Positions 8,020 through 17,444 of a stretch of DNA of 53,634 bases are shown here, piece after piece. The stretch's first letter is position 1. The number at the start of each line of letters is the position of its first letter. A program made the translations under genes and the position numbers. Under the pieces are notes generated by a model. The model ran no database searches and was not told where the DNA came from. It was given only the letters and a program-made list of their open reading frames with translations. The stretch comes from Maricaulis sp. Its GTDB lineage: Bacteria > Pseudomonadota > Alphaproteobacteria > Caulobacterales > Maricaulaceae. The stretch spans positions 1 through 53,634 of the forward strand of contig NZ_JADFAJ010000031.1 of assembly GCF_015665295.1 (NCBI RefSeq). Direction: 5' to 3'.

Positions 8020-10449
8020 TCAGTCGGCCGTCACGGTGAGTGTCACTGCTTGAAGATTGGTCGAATCGGCACCCACCGAGATGGTGAATGTGCCGGGTTC
8101 GACCACCCGCTCCATGTCGAGATTCCAAAGTGACATTGCACGCTCCGTGACTTCAAAACGCAGGGTCTGCGTTTCACCGGCCGCGAGCGAAACCCGCTGG
8201 AAGCCGGCCAGTTGCAGGACCGGCCGTGTCACCACGGCGAGATCATCGCGGATGTAGAGCTGGATAACGTCATCACCGGCGCGGTCACCGGTATTGGTCA
8301 CATCGACCTCGACGAAGGCACTCTGTCCGGCAGGGATCATATCCTCGACCAGACGCGGCTCGGACATCTCGAACGTGGTGTAGGACAGTCCATAACCGAA
8401 CGGGTAGAGCGGCGCCTCCTCGTCGAAGAGATAGCCGCGACGGGCTGATGGTTTGTGATTGTAGAAGACCGGAAGCTGGCCAACCGAACGGGCAATGGTC
8501 ACCGGCAGGTGGCCGCTTGGATTGACCTCGCCCAGCACGACATCGGCGACGCCATTGCCGGTTTCCTGACCCAGATACCAGCCCTCGATCAGGGCATCGG
8601 CGTTCTCGGACAGGAAGTTGACAGCCAGCGGTCGGCCATTCAGCAGGACGACAATGGTCGGCTTTCCGAGGGCGAAGATTGCGCGAGCCAGGTCGAGTTG
8701 CTGCCCGACCAGTTGCAGGTCGGCCCGGTCGCCGAGATGGTTGTCGGCCCAAGCTTCGCGGCTGAGCTGCTCGTTTTCACCGAGCACCATCAGGATGACA
8801 TCGGCCTCGCGGGCGGTCGCGACGGCAGCCTCGATCAGTTCGGCATTGACGGCGGGATCGACGAGGTCGACCTGGTCGGCCGCCCATTGCCGGCTCTCGG
8901 TCAGGCGCACACCTTCCGAATAGACCACCTCAAACCGGCCGGCGGCGGCCTGCTGGAAACCTTCCAGAATGCTCACCACATGACGCGGCTGATCGGAATA
9001 GCCACCGATCGGCGTGTCGACGGCATGGGTGCCGATCACGGCCAGCGTGCCGATTGAATCCGGGTCGAGCGGCAGGGTGTTGTCGCGATTCTCCAGCAGC
9101 ACCATCGCGCGTTGCGCCGCCGTACGGGCCAGGGCTATGGCGTCGTCGGTCGCCGTCCCGGCAACCGCCGCGTCGGCGTCGGCATAGGGGTTTTCCCAAA
9201 CGCCGGAGAGGAATTTCAGGCGCAGGATGCGGCGCACGACCGTGTCGATCTGTTCCTCACTGATCCGGCCCTCCGCCACCATGTCCGGCAGGCTGAGGAA
9301 GCCGTCACCATGCGGCAGTTCGACATCGACACCGGCTTCCAGGGCGCGGATCGCAGCATCCTCGATATTGTCATACATCCCGTGCCGACTGATCAGCTCG
9401 CGAATGGCGAAATAGTCACTGACGACCAGACCTTCATAGCCCCATTCATCGCGCAGCACATCAGTCAGCAGCCAGCGATTGGCGTGGCTGGGGACGCCGT
9501 CAATCTCGTTATATGAGGCCATGATCTGCATGACCTCGGTATCCTCGACCAGGCGCTCGAAGGGCAGCAGGAAATTCTCCCGCAATTCGCGCTCGGAGAT
9601 CTGGGCCGGGCCGATATTCATGCCGCTTTCGGGCTGGCCGTGTCCGGTCATGTGCTTGAGCGTCACGAAGACCCGGTCATCGGCGAGCGGCAGGCCGTCG
9701 CCCTGGAAGCCTCGCACGGCGGCAATGCCCAGCTCGGAGACAAGATAGGGGTCCTCGCCATAGGTTTCCTCGATCCGTCCCCAGCGCTGGTCGCGGGCGA
9801 TGTCGACAATCGGGGCGAGGGTCAGGTGGACGCCGCGCAGGCGCATCTCGCGCGAGGCGACGTTGAACACGTCCTCGAGCAGTTCGGTATCCCAGGTCGA
9901 GGCCAGACCGATGGATTGCGGGAAGCTGGTCGCGTTGGGCGCGACATAGCCGTGCAGCGCTTCTTCATGGAAGAGCAGCGGAATGCCAAGGCGTGTCTCC
10001 TCGATCGCCCAGCGCTGGGCGGCATTGATGTACTCGACCGTCTCGCGTTCATCGCGATTGAGCACACCGGCATTGGCGCCGGCGGCCTGGGTGCCCGGCT
10101 CGACGCCCTGGCGATCATAGGGGCGTGAAATCTGGCCCAGCCCGTTGGGATAGTTCTCGGAAGCACGCTCGGACGAGAAATCGCCGGACGGGGTCTGGAT
10201 TTCAGCCTTGTTCTGCCAGATGCCGACCATCTGGGCGACTTTTTCTTCGAGCGTCATGCGCGAGAGCAGATCCTCGACCCGCGCCTCGACCGTCTGGCTG
10301 GCATCGCGGTAGACCGCGTCCGGGCCGGGACGTTCAGCCTCCTGGGCGGCGCAGGCGGTCTGGCTTGCAAGGATGGCGAGGAGGGCTGCCGGAGCGGCGA
10401 TCCGGCGCGTCAGCCGGACAATATCGAAGGCAGGCGTCTGGACGCTCAT
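8020..10449 (-). CDS. GH3 exo-beta-glycosidase (xylosidase/glucosidase)
   Basis: An 809-residue family 3 hydrolase with an N-terminal secretion signal (AAPAALLAILASQTACA), placing it in the periplasm. The (beta/alpha)8 domain shows RMTLEEKVAQM, LLFHEEALHGY, RWGRIEETYGEDPYL, KHMTGHGQPESG and the nucleophile region GLVVSDYFAI; the alpha/beta sandwich follows (AAQRAMVLLENRDNTLPL), then a fibronectin III-like end (VDVTNTGDRAGDDVIQLYI). The start has GGGGAAG about 10 bases upstream. It is the first gene of a GH3-GH115 pair divergent from the GntR regulator. Context in a glucuronoxylan locus argues for beta-xylosidase activity, but GH3 specificity is not decidable from sequence alone. Confidence 0.92.
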   Translation of the reverse strand: MSVQTPAFDIVRLTRRIAAPAALLAILASQTACAAQEAERPGPDAVYRDASQTVEARVEDLLSRMTLEEKVAQMVGIWQNKAEIQTPSGDFSSERASENYPNGLGQISRPYDRQGVEPGTQAAGANAGVLNRDERETVEYINAAQRWAIEETRLGIPLLFHEEALHGYVAPNATSFPQSIGLASTWDTELLEDVFNVASREMRLRGVHLTLAPIVDIARDQRWGRIEETYGEDPYLVSELGIAAVRGFQGDGLPLADDRVFVTLKHMTGHGQPESGMNIGPAQISERELRENFLLPFERLVEDTEVMQIMASYNEIDGVPSHANRWLLTDVLRDEWGYEGLVVSDYFAIRELISRHGMYDNIEDAAIRALEAGVDVELPHGDGFLSLPDMVAEGRISEEQIDTVVRRILRLKFLSGVWENPYADADAAVAGTATDDAIALARTAAQRAMVLLENRDNTLPLDPDSIGTLAVIGTHAVDTPIGGYSDQPRHVVSILEGFQQAAAGRFEVVYSEGVRLTESRQWAADQVDLVDPAVNAELIEAAVATAREADVILMVLGENEQLSREAWADNHLGDRADLQLVGQQLDLARAIFALGKPTIVVLLNGRPLAVNFLSENADALIEGWYLGQETGNGVADVVLGEVNPSGHLPVTIARSVGQLPVFYNHKPSARRGYLFDEEAPLYPFGYGLSYTTFEMSEPRLVEDMIPAGQSAFVEVDVTNTGDRAGDDVIQLYIRDDLAVVTRPVLQLAGFQRVSLAAGETQTLRFEVTERAMSLWNLDMERVVEPGTFTISVGADSTNLQAVTLTVTAD

Positions 10450-10509
10450 ACTGGTGTCTTCCCCTTTGACAGGCCGGATCAGCGACGGTCCGGCGCTTAG
10501 CTTTGCGCG

Positions 10510-10540
10510 ATAGTAAGACGAGGCATGGGGGGAAGGTCAA
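10510..10540 (-). promoter_or_regulatory. candidate sigma-70 promoter for GH3-GH115
   Basis: On the minus strand TTGACC (10540-10535) is followed after 19 bp by TACTAT (10515-10510), or after 17 bp by CTTACT. The GntR-type operator at 10542-10561 abuts the -35 upstream. Sequence match only. Confidence 0.4.
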
Positions 10541-10541
10541 T

Positions 10542-10561
10542 GCATTTGTCCGAGTAAATGC
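10542..10561. promoter_or_regulatory. GntR-type operator A (GH3 / gntR divergent region)
   Basis: GCATTTGTCCGAGTAAATGC has 6-bp perfect inverted arms (GCATTT/AAATGC) and the core TTGTCCGA shared with sites at 11566, 18673 and 21146. The FadR subfamily of GntR regulators is known for TNGTNNNACNA operators; this site has GT instead of AC in the right half. It lies between the GH3 and gntR genes, so autoregulation is likely. Confidence 0.6.
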
Positions 10562-10715
10562 GCCCATATGGACACCCCTGCCGCCTGGAAGTAAGACCGT
10601 AGACACAAAAGCATTGGGAATCGTGGCGGTTTATCGCCTAACCCAACCTGCCCGCTGGACGGACAGGCGACAGGCCAAAAGACTGCCCAGACAGCACGAC
10701 AGAAGGACGATCGAC

Positions 10716-11489
10716 ATGGCGGCCACCGACAAGACCGAGGGCAGACCGCGGCGGCGTACCGGCAATCCGGCCCGCATCCACGGCACAATCGCCCATGATC
10801 TTGGCATTGCCATTGTCTCCGGCCAATATGCGCCCGGCGAGACCCTGCCCAATGAAATCGACTTCTCCGAGCGTCTGAAAGTCTCCCGCAGTGCCTATCG
10901 CGAAGCGGTCCGCATCCTGTCGGCCAAGGGGCTGGTCGAGAGCCGCCCCAAAACCGGGACCCGGGTCACCCAGCCGACCCGCTGGAACCTGCTCGATCCG
11001 GATGTGCTGGCCTGGTATTTCGCGTCCGAGCCTGATCCCAAGCTGATCGACGGCCTGTTCGAACTGCGCATGATCATCGAGCCGGCCGCCGCCGCGCTGG
11101 CCGCCGAGCGTCGCGAGCCGCATCACCTCACCATCATGCGTGAGGCCCTGATGAACATGGAAAAGCACACGCTGAACAGCGAAGCCGGCCAGAGCGCGGA
11201 CCGCGCCTTCCACGACGCCGTGCTTGATGCGTCCTGCAACATGCCGCTGCGCAGCCTGGCCAGCACGATCGGTGCAGGCGTGCGCTGGACGACCGTCTAC
11301 AAGGCCCGCAAGGACGAGCTCCCGCGCGACCCGATGCCGGACCATTGGCGGGTTTTCGACGCCATCGCTGCCGGCGGCCCGGAAGCCGCTCGCAGCGCCA
11401 TGGCGGAACTCGTGGGCGCCGCCCTGCGCGACACAGCACGGGCGCTGCGCCGCGGCCAGAAGCAGCCGGAAACGCCTGACGCGGGCTGA
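10716..11489 (+). CDS. FadR-subfamily GntR transcriptional regulator
   Basis: A 257-residue regulator. The N-terminal winged helix-turn-helix contains [34 protein letters not shown] (about residues 39-72), and the rest is an FCD effector domain of helices ([50 protein letters not shown]). The ATG at 10716 follows AGAAGGA; the frame is open upstream to 10503 but that stretch is not protein-like. Homologues of this subfamily near hexuronate and sugar-acid genes sense uronates or keto-deoxy acids. Four TTGTCNGA-type sites in this window (10546, 11566, 18673, 21146) suggest it controls GH3-GH115, xylD, the xylX operon and the mannonate/fructuronate genes. Whether it represses or activates cannot be seen. 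Confidence 0.9.
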   Translation: MAATDKTEGRPRRRTGNPARIHGTIAHDLGIAIVSGQYAPGETLPNEIDFSERLKVSRSAYREAVRILSAKGLVESRPKTGTRVTQPTRWNLLDPDVLAWYFASEPDPKLIDGLFELRMIIEPAAAALAAERREPHHLTIMREALMNMEKHTLNSEAGQSADRAFHDAVLDASCNMPLRSLASTIGAGVRWTTVYKARKDELPRDPMPDHWRVFDAIAAGGPEAARSAMAELVGAALRDTARALRRGQKQPETPDAG

Positions 11490-11563
11490 TTTTGCTGCAA
11501 TTTCTCGCGTAGCGCGGCTCGCCTTGTCGATGCAGCATCTTGCTTGCTGTCAAAATGCAATCT

Positions 11564-11578
11564 ATTTGTCGGAGTATT
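11564..11578. promoter_or_regulatory. GntR-type operator B (upstream of xylD)
   Basis: ATTTGTCGGAGTATT matches site A (ATTTGTCCGAGTAAA) at 12 of 15 positions and shares TTGTCNGA with all four sites. It overlaps a -10-like TATTAT at 11575-11580, in the 133-bp gap between gntR and xylD, and lies 45 bases before the xylD start. Confidence 0.55.
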
Positions 11579-11622
11579 ATTTTGTCTCCGATGCGGGGAC
11601 ACCGCCTGCATTAGAGAGCCTG

Positions 11623-13407
11623 ATGACGAAACGCCTGAGATCACGCGCCTGGTTCGACAACCCGGAAAACCCGGACATGACCGCGCTCTATCTCGAGCGC
11701 TATCTGAATTACGGCCTCACATTGGAAGAGCTGCGCTCAGGCAAGCCGATCATTGGCATCGCCCAGACCGGCTCCGACCTCGCCCCGTGCAACCGCCACC
11801 ATCTCGAATTGGCCAAACGGGTTCGAGAAGGCATTCGCGAAGCCGGCGGCATCGCCATGGAGTTCCCGGTTCATCCAATTCAGGAAACCGGAAAGCGTCC
11901 GACGGCGGGGCTGGACCGCAATCTTGCCTATATGGGCCTGGTCGAGCTTCTCTACGGCTACCCCATTGATGGCGTTGTGCTCACCGTCGGTTGCGACAAG
12001 ACCGCACCAGCCTGCCTGATGGCCGCGGCCACCGTCGATATCCCGGCCATCGCTCTGTCGGTCGGACCGATGCTCAACGGATGGCGCCAGGGCAAGCGGA
12101 TCGGATCCGGTTCGATCATCTGGCAGGCCCGCGAGATGATGGCGCGGGGCGAACTGGACTATGAGGGTTTCATCGAGCTGGTCGCCACCTCGGCGCCCTC
12201 GGTCGGCTATTGCAACACGATGGGCACCGCCTCGACGATGAATTGCCTGACTGAGGCACTCGGCATGAGCCTGCCCGGCTCGGCAGCCATCCCGGCTCCC
12301 TATCGCGAGCGCGGCCAGGTCTCCTACCAGACCGGCAAGCGGATTGTTGGCATGGTCCATGAAGACCTCAAACCGTCTGACATTTTGACCGAGGACGCCT
12401 TCCTCAACGCGATCGCGATCAATTCGGCCCTGGGCGGCTCGACCAATGCGGCCGTCCACCTGACGGCCCTGGCCCGGCATTCCGGCGTCGATCTACCGCT
12501 CAAGGCCTGGCAAACGCACGGCCACAAGATCCCGCTCATGGTCAACATGCAGCCGGCCGGCGTTTATCTCGGCGAGGACTTCCACCAGGCTGGCGGTGTG
12601 CCTGCCGTGGCCGCCCAGCTGATGCAGCATGGCCTGTTGCGCGCGGACGCGAAGACCGTCAGCGGCCGCTCGATCGGCGAGAATTGCCACGGCGCCGAAA
12701 TCATCCTGGAAGACGTGATCTGGCCCTTCGAGGCTCCGCTGCTCAAGGATGCCGGCTTCATTGTTCTGAACGGGAACCTGTTCGACAGTGCGCTGATGAA
12801 GACGAGCGTCATCGCCAAGGCTTTCCGCGACCGCTACCTGTCCGACCCCAATGATCCGAACGCGTTCGAAGGCACGGTTTACGTGTTTGATGGCCCGGAA
12901 GACTATCACCGCCGCATCGACGACCCGGCCGAAAAGATTGGCGATGACGGAATTCTGGTGATGCGCGGCTCCGGCCCGATCGGGCATCCCGGCGCCGCGG
13001 AAGTCGTCAACATGCGGCCGCCCGCCTATCTCATCCAGCAGGGCATCAATGTCCTGCCCTGCATCGGCGATGGTCGCCAGTCGGGAACATCCGGCTCGCC
13101 CTCCATACTGCACGCCTCCCCGGAAGCGGCGGTCGGCGGCAATATCGCGCTTCTGCGCACCGGCGACCGACTGCGGATCGACCTCAATGCCGCGACCGTG
13201 GACTGGCTGGTCAGCGCCGCCGAAATCCGCAACCGGCGCGATGCGCTCGAGGCTGCGGGTGGCTATCCCTACCCCGCGTCGCAAACCCCGTGGCAGGAAA
13301 TGCAGCGCGACACGATCGGGCAGCTGGAAACCGGCGCCGCGCTCGAACCGGCCGTCAAATACCGTCGGATTGTCGAGACTTTCGGCAATCCCCGCGACAA
13401 TCACTAG
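11623..13407 (+). CDS. xylD: D-xylonate dehydratase (IlvD/Edd family)
   Basis: A 594-residue dehydratase converting D-xylonate to 2-keto-3-deoxy-D-xylonate, third step of the Weimberg pathway. It closely resembles Caulobacter XylD as I remember it ([28 protein letters not shown]). Fe-S ligands expected for the family are Cys56 ([10 protein letters not shown]), Cys124 (VGCDKT) and Cys197 ([11 protein letters not shown]); Lys126 is the usual modified lysine. The ATG at 11623 is preferred because the family N-terminus begins here; the ribosome site is weak. It is downstream of gntR and convergent with the epimerase gene (9-bp gap). Unlike the rest of the pathway it carries a GntR-type operator and no XylR-type one. 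Gluconate or other pentonate activity is possible in this family. Confidence 0.92.
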   Translation: MTKRLRSRAWFDNPENPDMTALYLERYLNYGLTLEELRSGKPIIGIAQTGSDLAPCNRHHLELAKRVREGIREAGGIAMEFPVHPIQETGKRPTAGLDRNLAYMGLVELLYGYPIDGVVLTVGCDKTAPACLMAAATVDIPAIALSVGPMLNGWRQGKRIGSGSIIWQAREMMARGELDYEGFIELVATSAPSVGYCNTMGTASTMNCLTEALGMSLPGSAAIPAPYRERGQVSYQTGKRIVGMVHEDLKPSDILTEDAFLNAIAINSALGGSTNAAVHLTALARHSGVDLPLKAWQTHGHKIPLMVNMQPAGVYLGEDFHQAGGVPAVAAQLMQHGLLRADAKTVSGRSIGENCHGAEIILEDVIWPFEAPLLKDAGFIVLNGNLFDSALMKTSVIAKAFRDRYLSDPNDPNAFEGTVYVFDGPEDYHRRIDDPAEKIGDDGILVMRGSGPIGHPGAAEVVNMRPPAYLIQQGINVLPCIGDGRQSGTSGSPSILHASPEAAVGGNIALLRTGDRLRIDLNAATVDWLVSAAEIRNRRDALEAAGGYPYPASQTPWQEMQRDTIGQLETGAALEPAVKYRRIVETFGNPRDNH

Positions 13408-13416
13408 GACTGCCGC

Positions 13417-14265
13417 CTAGGACGAATCGAGCGCAATCCTCATCGTGATCGACCGGGTGTCGCCCGGTGCCAGGGCCGGCATCTCGCCTGCCGGACCGTT
13501 AATGACGTCGGGGCGGTGGGTCACCGGTTCAAGGCAGGCGAAATCCTCGCCCGGCGGAATGAAGACATGCAGGTGGCGGGCATCAGGCGAGGCTGACACG
13601 CGCACGGGCCCAGCCTCACACGTGACCAGGGCGCGGCCATCCCAACCGGAATAGCAATGATCAATCAGTTTTCTGCCGCAGGCCTGCAGCCCGTGGCAGA
13701 AGTCGCCAATCCGGCCCGGCGTCGTTCGCTGGACGGGAATCATGTCGTCACGGGCCAGCCAGACATGATCCGATCTGAAACGGATTGTCCGGTCTCCCGA
13801 GATGGCAAAATAAGGATGAAAGCCCAGCCCGGCCGGCATGTCCGTGCTGTCCAGATTGGTCAGCGACAAGACCATCTCAAGCCCCGTCTCAGACAGGCTG
13901 AAGCGCTGCCGGGCCGACCAGTGCCAAGGCCAGGCACTGGCCGGGTGATCAAGACCGAGCACGATCTCATCCTCATCCCGATCGATCAGCGACCACGGTG
14001 ATTGCCAGCCATCGCCGTGCAGGGCGTGTGGCTCAAAGCCGGGCAGGACCGGCAGGTGAATGGCTACGCCCTGCCAGTCAAAACGGGCATCGGCGATACG
14101 GTTGGCAAAAGGGATGAGCGGGAAGCTCGCTGTCGCCAGGACATCGCAGGCCTTGGCTGGCGTCGACCTCAATATATTACGTCCCTGCCAGCGCAGCGCT
14201 GTGACGGCCCCGCCAAGCTGCGGACACAGCTCCAGCTCATAGCCGGCTTGCACCAGTCGAAGCAT
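13417..14265 (-). CDS. aldose 1-epimerase (mutarotase-like)
   Basis: A 282-residue galactose-mutarotase-fold protein, likely interconverting alpha and beta anomers of xylose or another aldose. Visible signatures are NRIADARF, HALHGDGWQSPW with the conserved histidine, GLGFHPYF with the catalytic histidine region, and a C-terminal ACLEPVTHRPDVIN carrying the conserved Glu. The ATG at 14265 overlaps the previous stop (TGATG); a GTG one codon earlier is an alternative. It is the last gene of xylX-xylB-porter-xylC-epimerase. Supplying the beta anomer to xylose dehydrogenase would fit this position. Confidence 0.9.
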   Translation of the reverse strand: MLRLVQAGYELELCPQLGGAVTALRWQGRNILRSTPAKACDVLATASFPLIPFANRIADARFDWQGVAIHLPVLPGFEPHALHGDGWQSPWSLIDRDEDEIVLGLDHPASAWPWHWSARQRFSLSETGLEMVLSLTNLDSTDMPAGLGFHPYFAISGDRTIRFRSDHVWLARDDMIPVQRTTPGRIGDFCHGLQACGRKLIDHCYSGWDGRALVTCEAGPVRVSASPDARHLHVFIPPGEDFACLEPVTHRPDVINGPAGEMPALAPGDTRSITMRIALDSS

Positions 14266-15125
14266 CACAGGCTTATCAGGGATTGCGGCTGACCGGGCGT
14301 CTCGACCCGAACCCGAAAGAGACCGCCGGCCAGAGGCTGTTTCGAACGCGCTTCCGGCGTCTGGTGCAGCCAGGCTGTCGTGCAGTAGAGGGTGCGCAGG
14401 TCGTCATCGCCGAAGGCCGCTTTGGTGACAGCCGACACCGGGAAATCAATCTTGCCAAGCTTGCGACCGTCCGGCGCATAGCGGGCCACGCCCCAGCCGC
14501 CGAACAGACCGACATGCAGCACCCCGGAACGGTCCATGGACGGGCCATCGCAATAGCCCTCATCCATTACCGCAAAGACCCGCCGGTTGGAAATCTGGCC
14601 GGCGTCGTGGTCGAAGGCTTCGACTGTCTTTTCCAGCGTGTCGTGATGATAGAGCGTCTTGCCGTCGGGACTGAGCACCGGGCCATTGGTGACGCCATAT
14701 CCATCCGCCTTGAGGACCGCGCCCGTATCCGGCGTCCAGCGATAAAGCGCGCCGGTCTTGTCGACCTCGCTGTCATCCATGGAGCCAAACCAAAGCGAAC
14801 CGTCCGGCGCGACATAGCCATCATTGAGCCGGTTCTGTGGCCGGTCCAGTTCGACCGCTTCGATTAGGGAAAAGCGGCCATCCGCCGGGTCGAAGCGGTG
14901 GAGCCCGCCCCGCACGCCGCAGACCAGGCTGCCATCCGTCGCCGGCAGGGCAAAGCCGGTCTGGTCCGGCGTATCCCAGCTCGCCCTGGCACCGTCATCA
15001 GCGCCATATCGGTGCAGTTTACGGCCCTTGATATCGACGAACCAGACGCAGCGCTCGCGCGCCGACCAGACCGGGCCTTCACCCAGTTCCGCCTTCAAAT
15101 CCCAGATCAGCTCGGGCGTTGTCAT
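14265..15125 (-). CDS. xylC: xylonolactonase (SMP-30/gluconolactonase family)
   Basis: A 286-residue six-bladed propeller that would open D-xylono-lactone to xylonate, second Weimberg step. Metal ligands of SMP-30 proteins are in place: Glu16 (LGEGPVW), Asn147 (GVTNGPVLSPDGKTLY) and Asp198 (DGPSMDRSG), with the substrate-site NRLNDG near residues 98-103. It is cytoplasmic (no signal) and lies between the sugar porter (78-bp gap) and the epimerase (1-bp overlap). A regucalcin or other sugar-lactone role is formally possible; the operon makes xylonolactone the best guess. Confidence 0.9.
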   Translation of the reverse strand: MTTPELIWDLKAELGEGPVWSARERCVWFVDIKGRKLHRYGADDGARASWDTPDQTGFALPATDGSLVCGVRGGLHRFDPADGRFSLIEAVELDRPQNRLNDGYVAPDGSLWFGSMDDSEVDKTGALYRWTPDTGAVLKADGYGVTNGPVLSPDGKTLYHHDTLEKTVEAFDHDAGQISNRRVFAVMDEGYCDGPSMDRSGVLHVGLFGGWGVARYAPDGRKLGKIDFPVSAVTKAAFGDDDLRTLYCTTAWLHQTPEARSKQPLAGGLFRVRVETPGQPQSLISL

Positions 15126-15203
15126 GCCGATTCCGTCACCGCCTGCGCGAAAGAAATCGGCCCGGGCGGAGGGTCGCCCGGGCCGGAGGTCTGTCGTGAC
15201 AGG

Positions 15204-16637
15204 CTAGCCTTCCATGTCCTCGAGTTCCTTGCCGCGGGTCTCGCGGACCATCTTGATCACGAACCAGATCGAGATGACGGCGAACACGGTGTAGATCCCG
15301 TAGGCCCCGGCCAGCCCGATCGAGCTGAGCAGGGAGAGGAAGGTGATGGAGATCAGGAAGTTGGTGCCCCACTGGAAGAGCCCCGCAACCGCCAGGCCGG
15401 AGCCACGGATCTGGTTGGGGAACATCTCGCCCAGCATGACCCACATGACCGGACCCCAGGAGAAGTTGAAGAACATCACATAGACATTCGCCGCAACCAG
15501 AGCCAGGAGCGCCATGTTGTCGGACAGGCTCAGCGAACCGTCGACGAGTTCGCCGGTCGAGAAGGCGAAGGCACACAGACCCAGCGTCACAGCCATGCCG
15601 ATTGAGCCGATGATGAGCATCGGCTTGCGGCCGAGCCTGTCGATCACCAGGAGGGCGACAATCACCGAACCGATGGACAGGGCACCCGACAGGACGTTGG
15701 TCAGGAGGGCATCACTCTCGGTGAAGCCCGCAGCCTGCCACAGCACAGCGCCATAGTAGAAGATGATGTTGATACCGACGAGCTGCTGGAAGCTGGCAAG
15801 GCCGATACCGACCCAGACGATCGGGCGGATCTTCTTGGTGATCGGGCTGATCAGGTCACGCAGGCTTGGCTGGTGATCGGCTTCAAGCGAGGATGCGATT
15901 TCCTCGACCTTGCGCTTGGCCGTCTTCGGGCCGAACAGCTTCGTCAGCACGCCCGTGGCCTGCTCGTTCTTCTTCTTGAAGACCAGGAAGCGCGGGCTTT
16001 CCGGGATCGAGAACAGCGCGATCAGGAAGACCGCGGCCGGCAGAAGCTCCATCCAGAACATCCAGCGCCAGGTTTCAAAACCGAGCCAAAACTCCACTGT
16101 CGAACCGCCGGCGGTTTCCGCCAGCAGATAGTTTGACAGGAAAGAGAAGAAGAGGCCGGCGATGATGGCGATCTGCTGGATCGTCGCGAGACGGCCACGG
16201 ATGCCCGCCGGGGCAATCTCGGAGATGTAGGCCGGCGCCATGACGCTGGCCGCACCGACGGCGAGACCACCGAGCAAACGGTAGATCACGAATTCGGTCG
16301 ACCCGTTGGCCATGCCTGAACCCCAGGCCGAGATGATGAAGAAGACTGCGGCCGCAACCAGCAGGGTGCGACGTCCGAAAATGTCGGCCGCACGTCCGGC
16401 GATCAGGGCGCCAATTGCGCAGCCAAGCAGCATCGAGGCGACATTCCAGCCCGTGCCGACATCTTCCGAGTTGAAGGCGGCCCGCAGGCCGTCGACCGTG
16501 CCGTTGATCACGCCGCTGTCATAACCGAAGAGGAAGCCCCCGATCGTGGCGACGATCGCGATGGCCAGGATATAGCCCATGTTAGGCGCTTCGGCGGGAA
16601 CCGAAGTGCTCACGGCGCTATCTGCCGTATCTGTCAT
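15204..16637 (-). CDS. sugar porter, MFS family (xylose/H+ symport type)
   Basis: A 477-residue inner-membrane transporter of the sugar porter family with twelve expected helices. Signatures are GFLFGYDSGVINGT in helix 1, GRRTLL after helix 2 (DIFGRRTLL), RLLGGLAVGAASVMAPAYISEIAP, PESPRFLV at the end of helix 6, QQLVGINIIFYYG in helix 7 and DRLGRKPMLI after helix 8. The QQLxGIN motif contacts sugar in XylE-type porters. GGGGAGAG precedes the ATG. It follows xylB by 48 bp in the xyl operon, so xylose is the likely substrate; the role matches Caulobacter xylE. Confidence 0.92.
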   Translation of the reverse strand: MTDTADSAVSTSVPAEAPNMGYILAIAIVATIGGFLFGYDSGVINGTVDGLRAAFNSEDVGTGWNVASMLLGCAIGALIAGRAADIFGRRTLLVAAAVFFIISAWGSGMANGSTEFVIYRLLGGLAVGAASVMAPAYISEIAPAGIRGRLATIQQIAIIAGLFFSFLSNYLLAETAGGSTVEFWLGFETWRWMFWMELLPAAVFLIALFSIPESPRFLVFKKKNEQATGVLTKLFGPKTAKRKVEEIASSLEADHQPSLRDLISPITKKIRPIVWVGIGLASFQQLVGINIIFYYGAVLWQAAGFTESDALLTNVLSGALSIGSVIVALLVIDRLGRKPMLIIGSIGMAVTLGLCAFAFSTGELVDGSLSLSDNMALLALVAANVYVMFFNFSWGPVMWVMLGEMFPNQIRGSGLAVAGLFQWGTNFLISITFLSLLSSIGLAGAYGIYTVFAVISIWFVIKMVRETRGKELEDMEG

Positions 16638-16685
16638 TGTCCAACTCTCCCCATGCGGGCCTTTGGCCCTTTTTGATGATGCGTC

Positions 16686-17444
16686 TTATCTCCAGCCCGC
16701 ATCGACGAAATACTCGTGGCCCGTACACGCCCGGGCGTCATCGGACGCCAAAAACAGCGCCATGGCCAGTATGTCCCTGGGTTCGACCCGAAGCTTGAGG
16801 CATTGCGCGGCCACGATTTCGGCTTCGCCTTCCGGCGTGTACCATTTTTCCTGGCGCGGTGTTTTCACATTGCCCGGCACGATGCAGGCCACCCGGATTC
16901 CGTCCGGGCCCAGCTCGCGCGCCAGCGCGCGGGTCATGCCCTCAATGGCCGACTTTGCGGTCTGGTAGACCGACAGGTCCGGCAGGGCGAGGTGCCAGGA
17001 GATCGAGCCGAGATTGATCACCACGCCGGCACCCTGCGCCTTCATGCCGGGAGCGACTTCGCGGGTGGCGAAATACTTGTGGCGCAAATTTACCGCCATG
17101 CGGTTGTCCCAGTATTCCGGCGTGACCTCAGCAATGGTGTGACGGTCGTCATTGGCGGCATTGTTGATCAGGATATCGACCGTGCCATGGGCTTCGCGGA
17201 TCGCCTCGAAGCAGGCATGCAGCGCGTCCAGATCGGTCAGGTCACAATGACGATAGACCGGCGCCGGATCGAGCGAGGACAGCGCGTCGACAATCGCCTT
17301 GGCCGGCGCGTCGCATATGTCCAGGAAAACTACTTGCGCGCCCTGGCGGGCAAAGCCCTCGGTCAGAGCGGCACCAATGCCGGACCCGCCACCGGTGATC
17401 ACGACCAGCTTGCCCTTGAGGGAGGGGTAAATCGCGCCGCTCAT
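16686..17444 (-). CDS. xylB: D-xylose 1-dehydrogenase (SDR family)
   Basis: A 252-residue short-chain dehydrogenase oxidising D-xylose to D-xylono-lactone with NAD, first Weimberg step. The sequence agrees with Caulobacter XylB as I know it, from SGAIYPSLKG at the start to SDDARACTGHEYFVDAGWR at the end. TGGGSGIG (17-24) binds the cofactor; Ser147, Tyr160 and Lys164 form the catalytic set. The ATG at 17444 overlaps the xylX stop (ATGA) with a GGGGGG ribosome site; a longer in-frame start at 17528 lies inside xylX and is rejected. Confidence 0.95.
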   Translation of the reverse strand: MSGAIYPSLKGKLVVITGGGSGIGAALTEGFARQGAQVVFLDICDAPAKAIVDALSSLDPAPVYRHCDLTDLDALHACFEAIREAHGTVDILINNAANDDRHTIAEVTPEYWDNRMAVNLRHKYFATREVAPGMKAQGAGVVINLGSISWHLALPDLSVYQTAKSAIEGMTRALARELGPDGIRVACIVPGNVKTPRQEKWYTPEGEAEIVAAQCLKLRVEPRDILAMALFLASDDARACTGHEYFVDAGWR

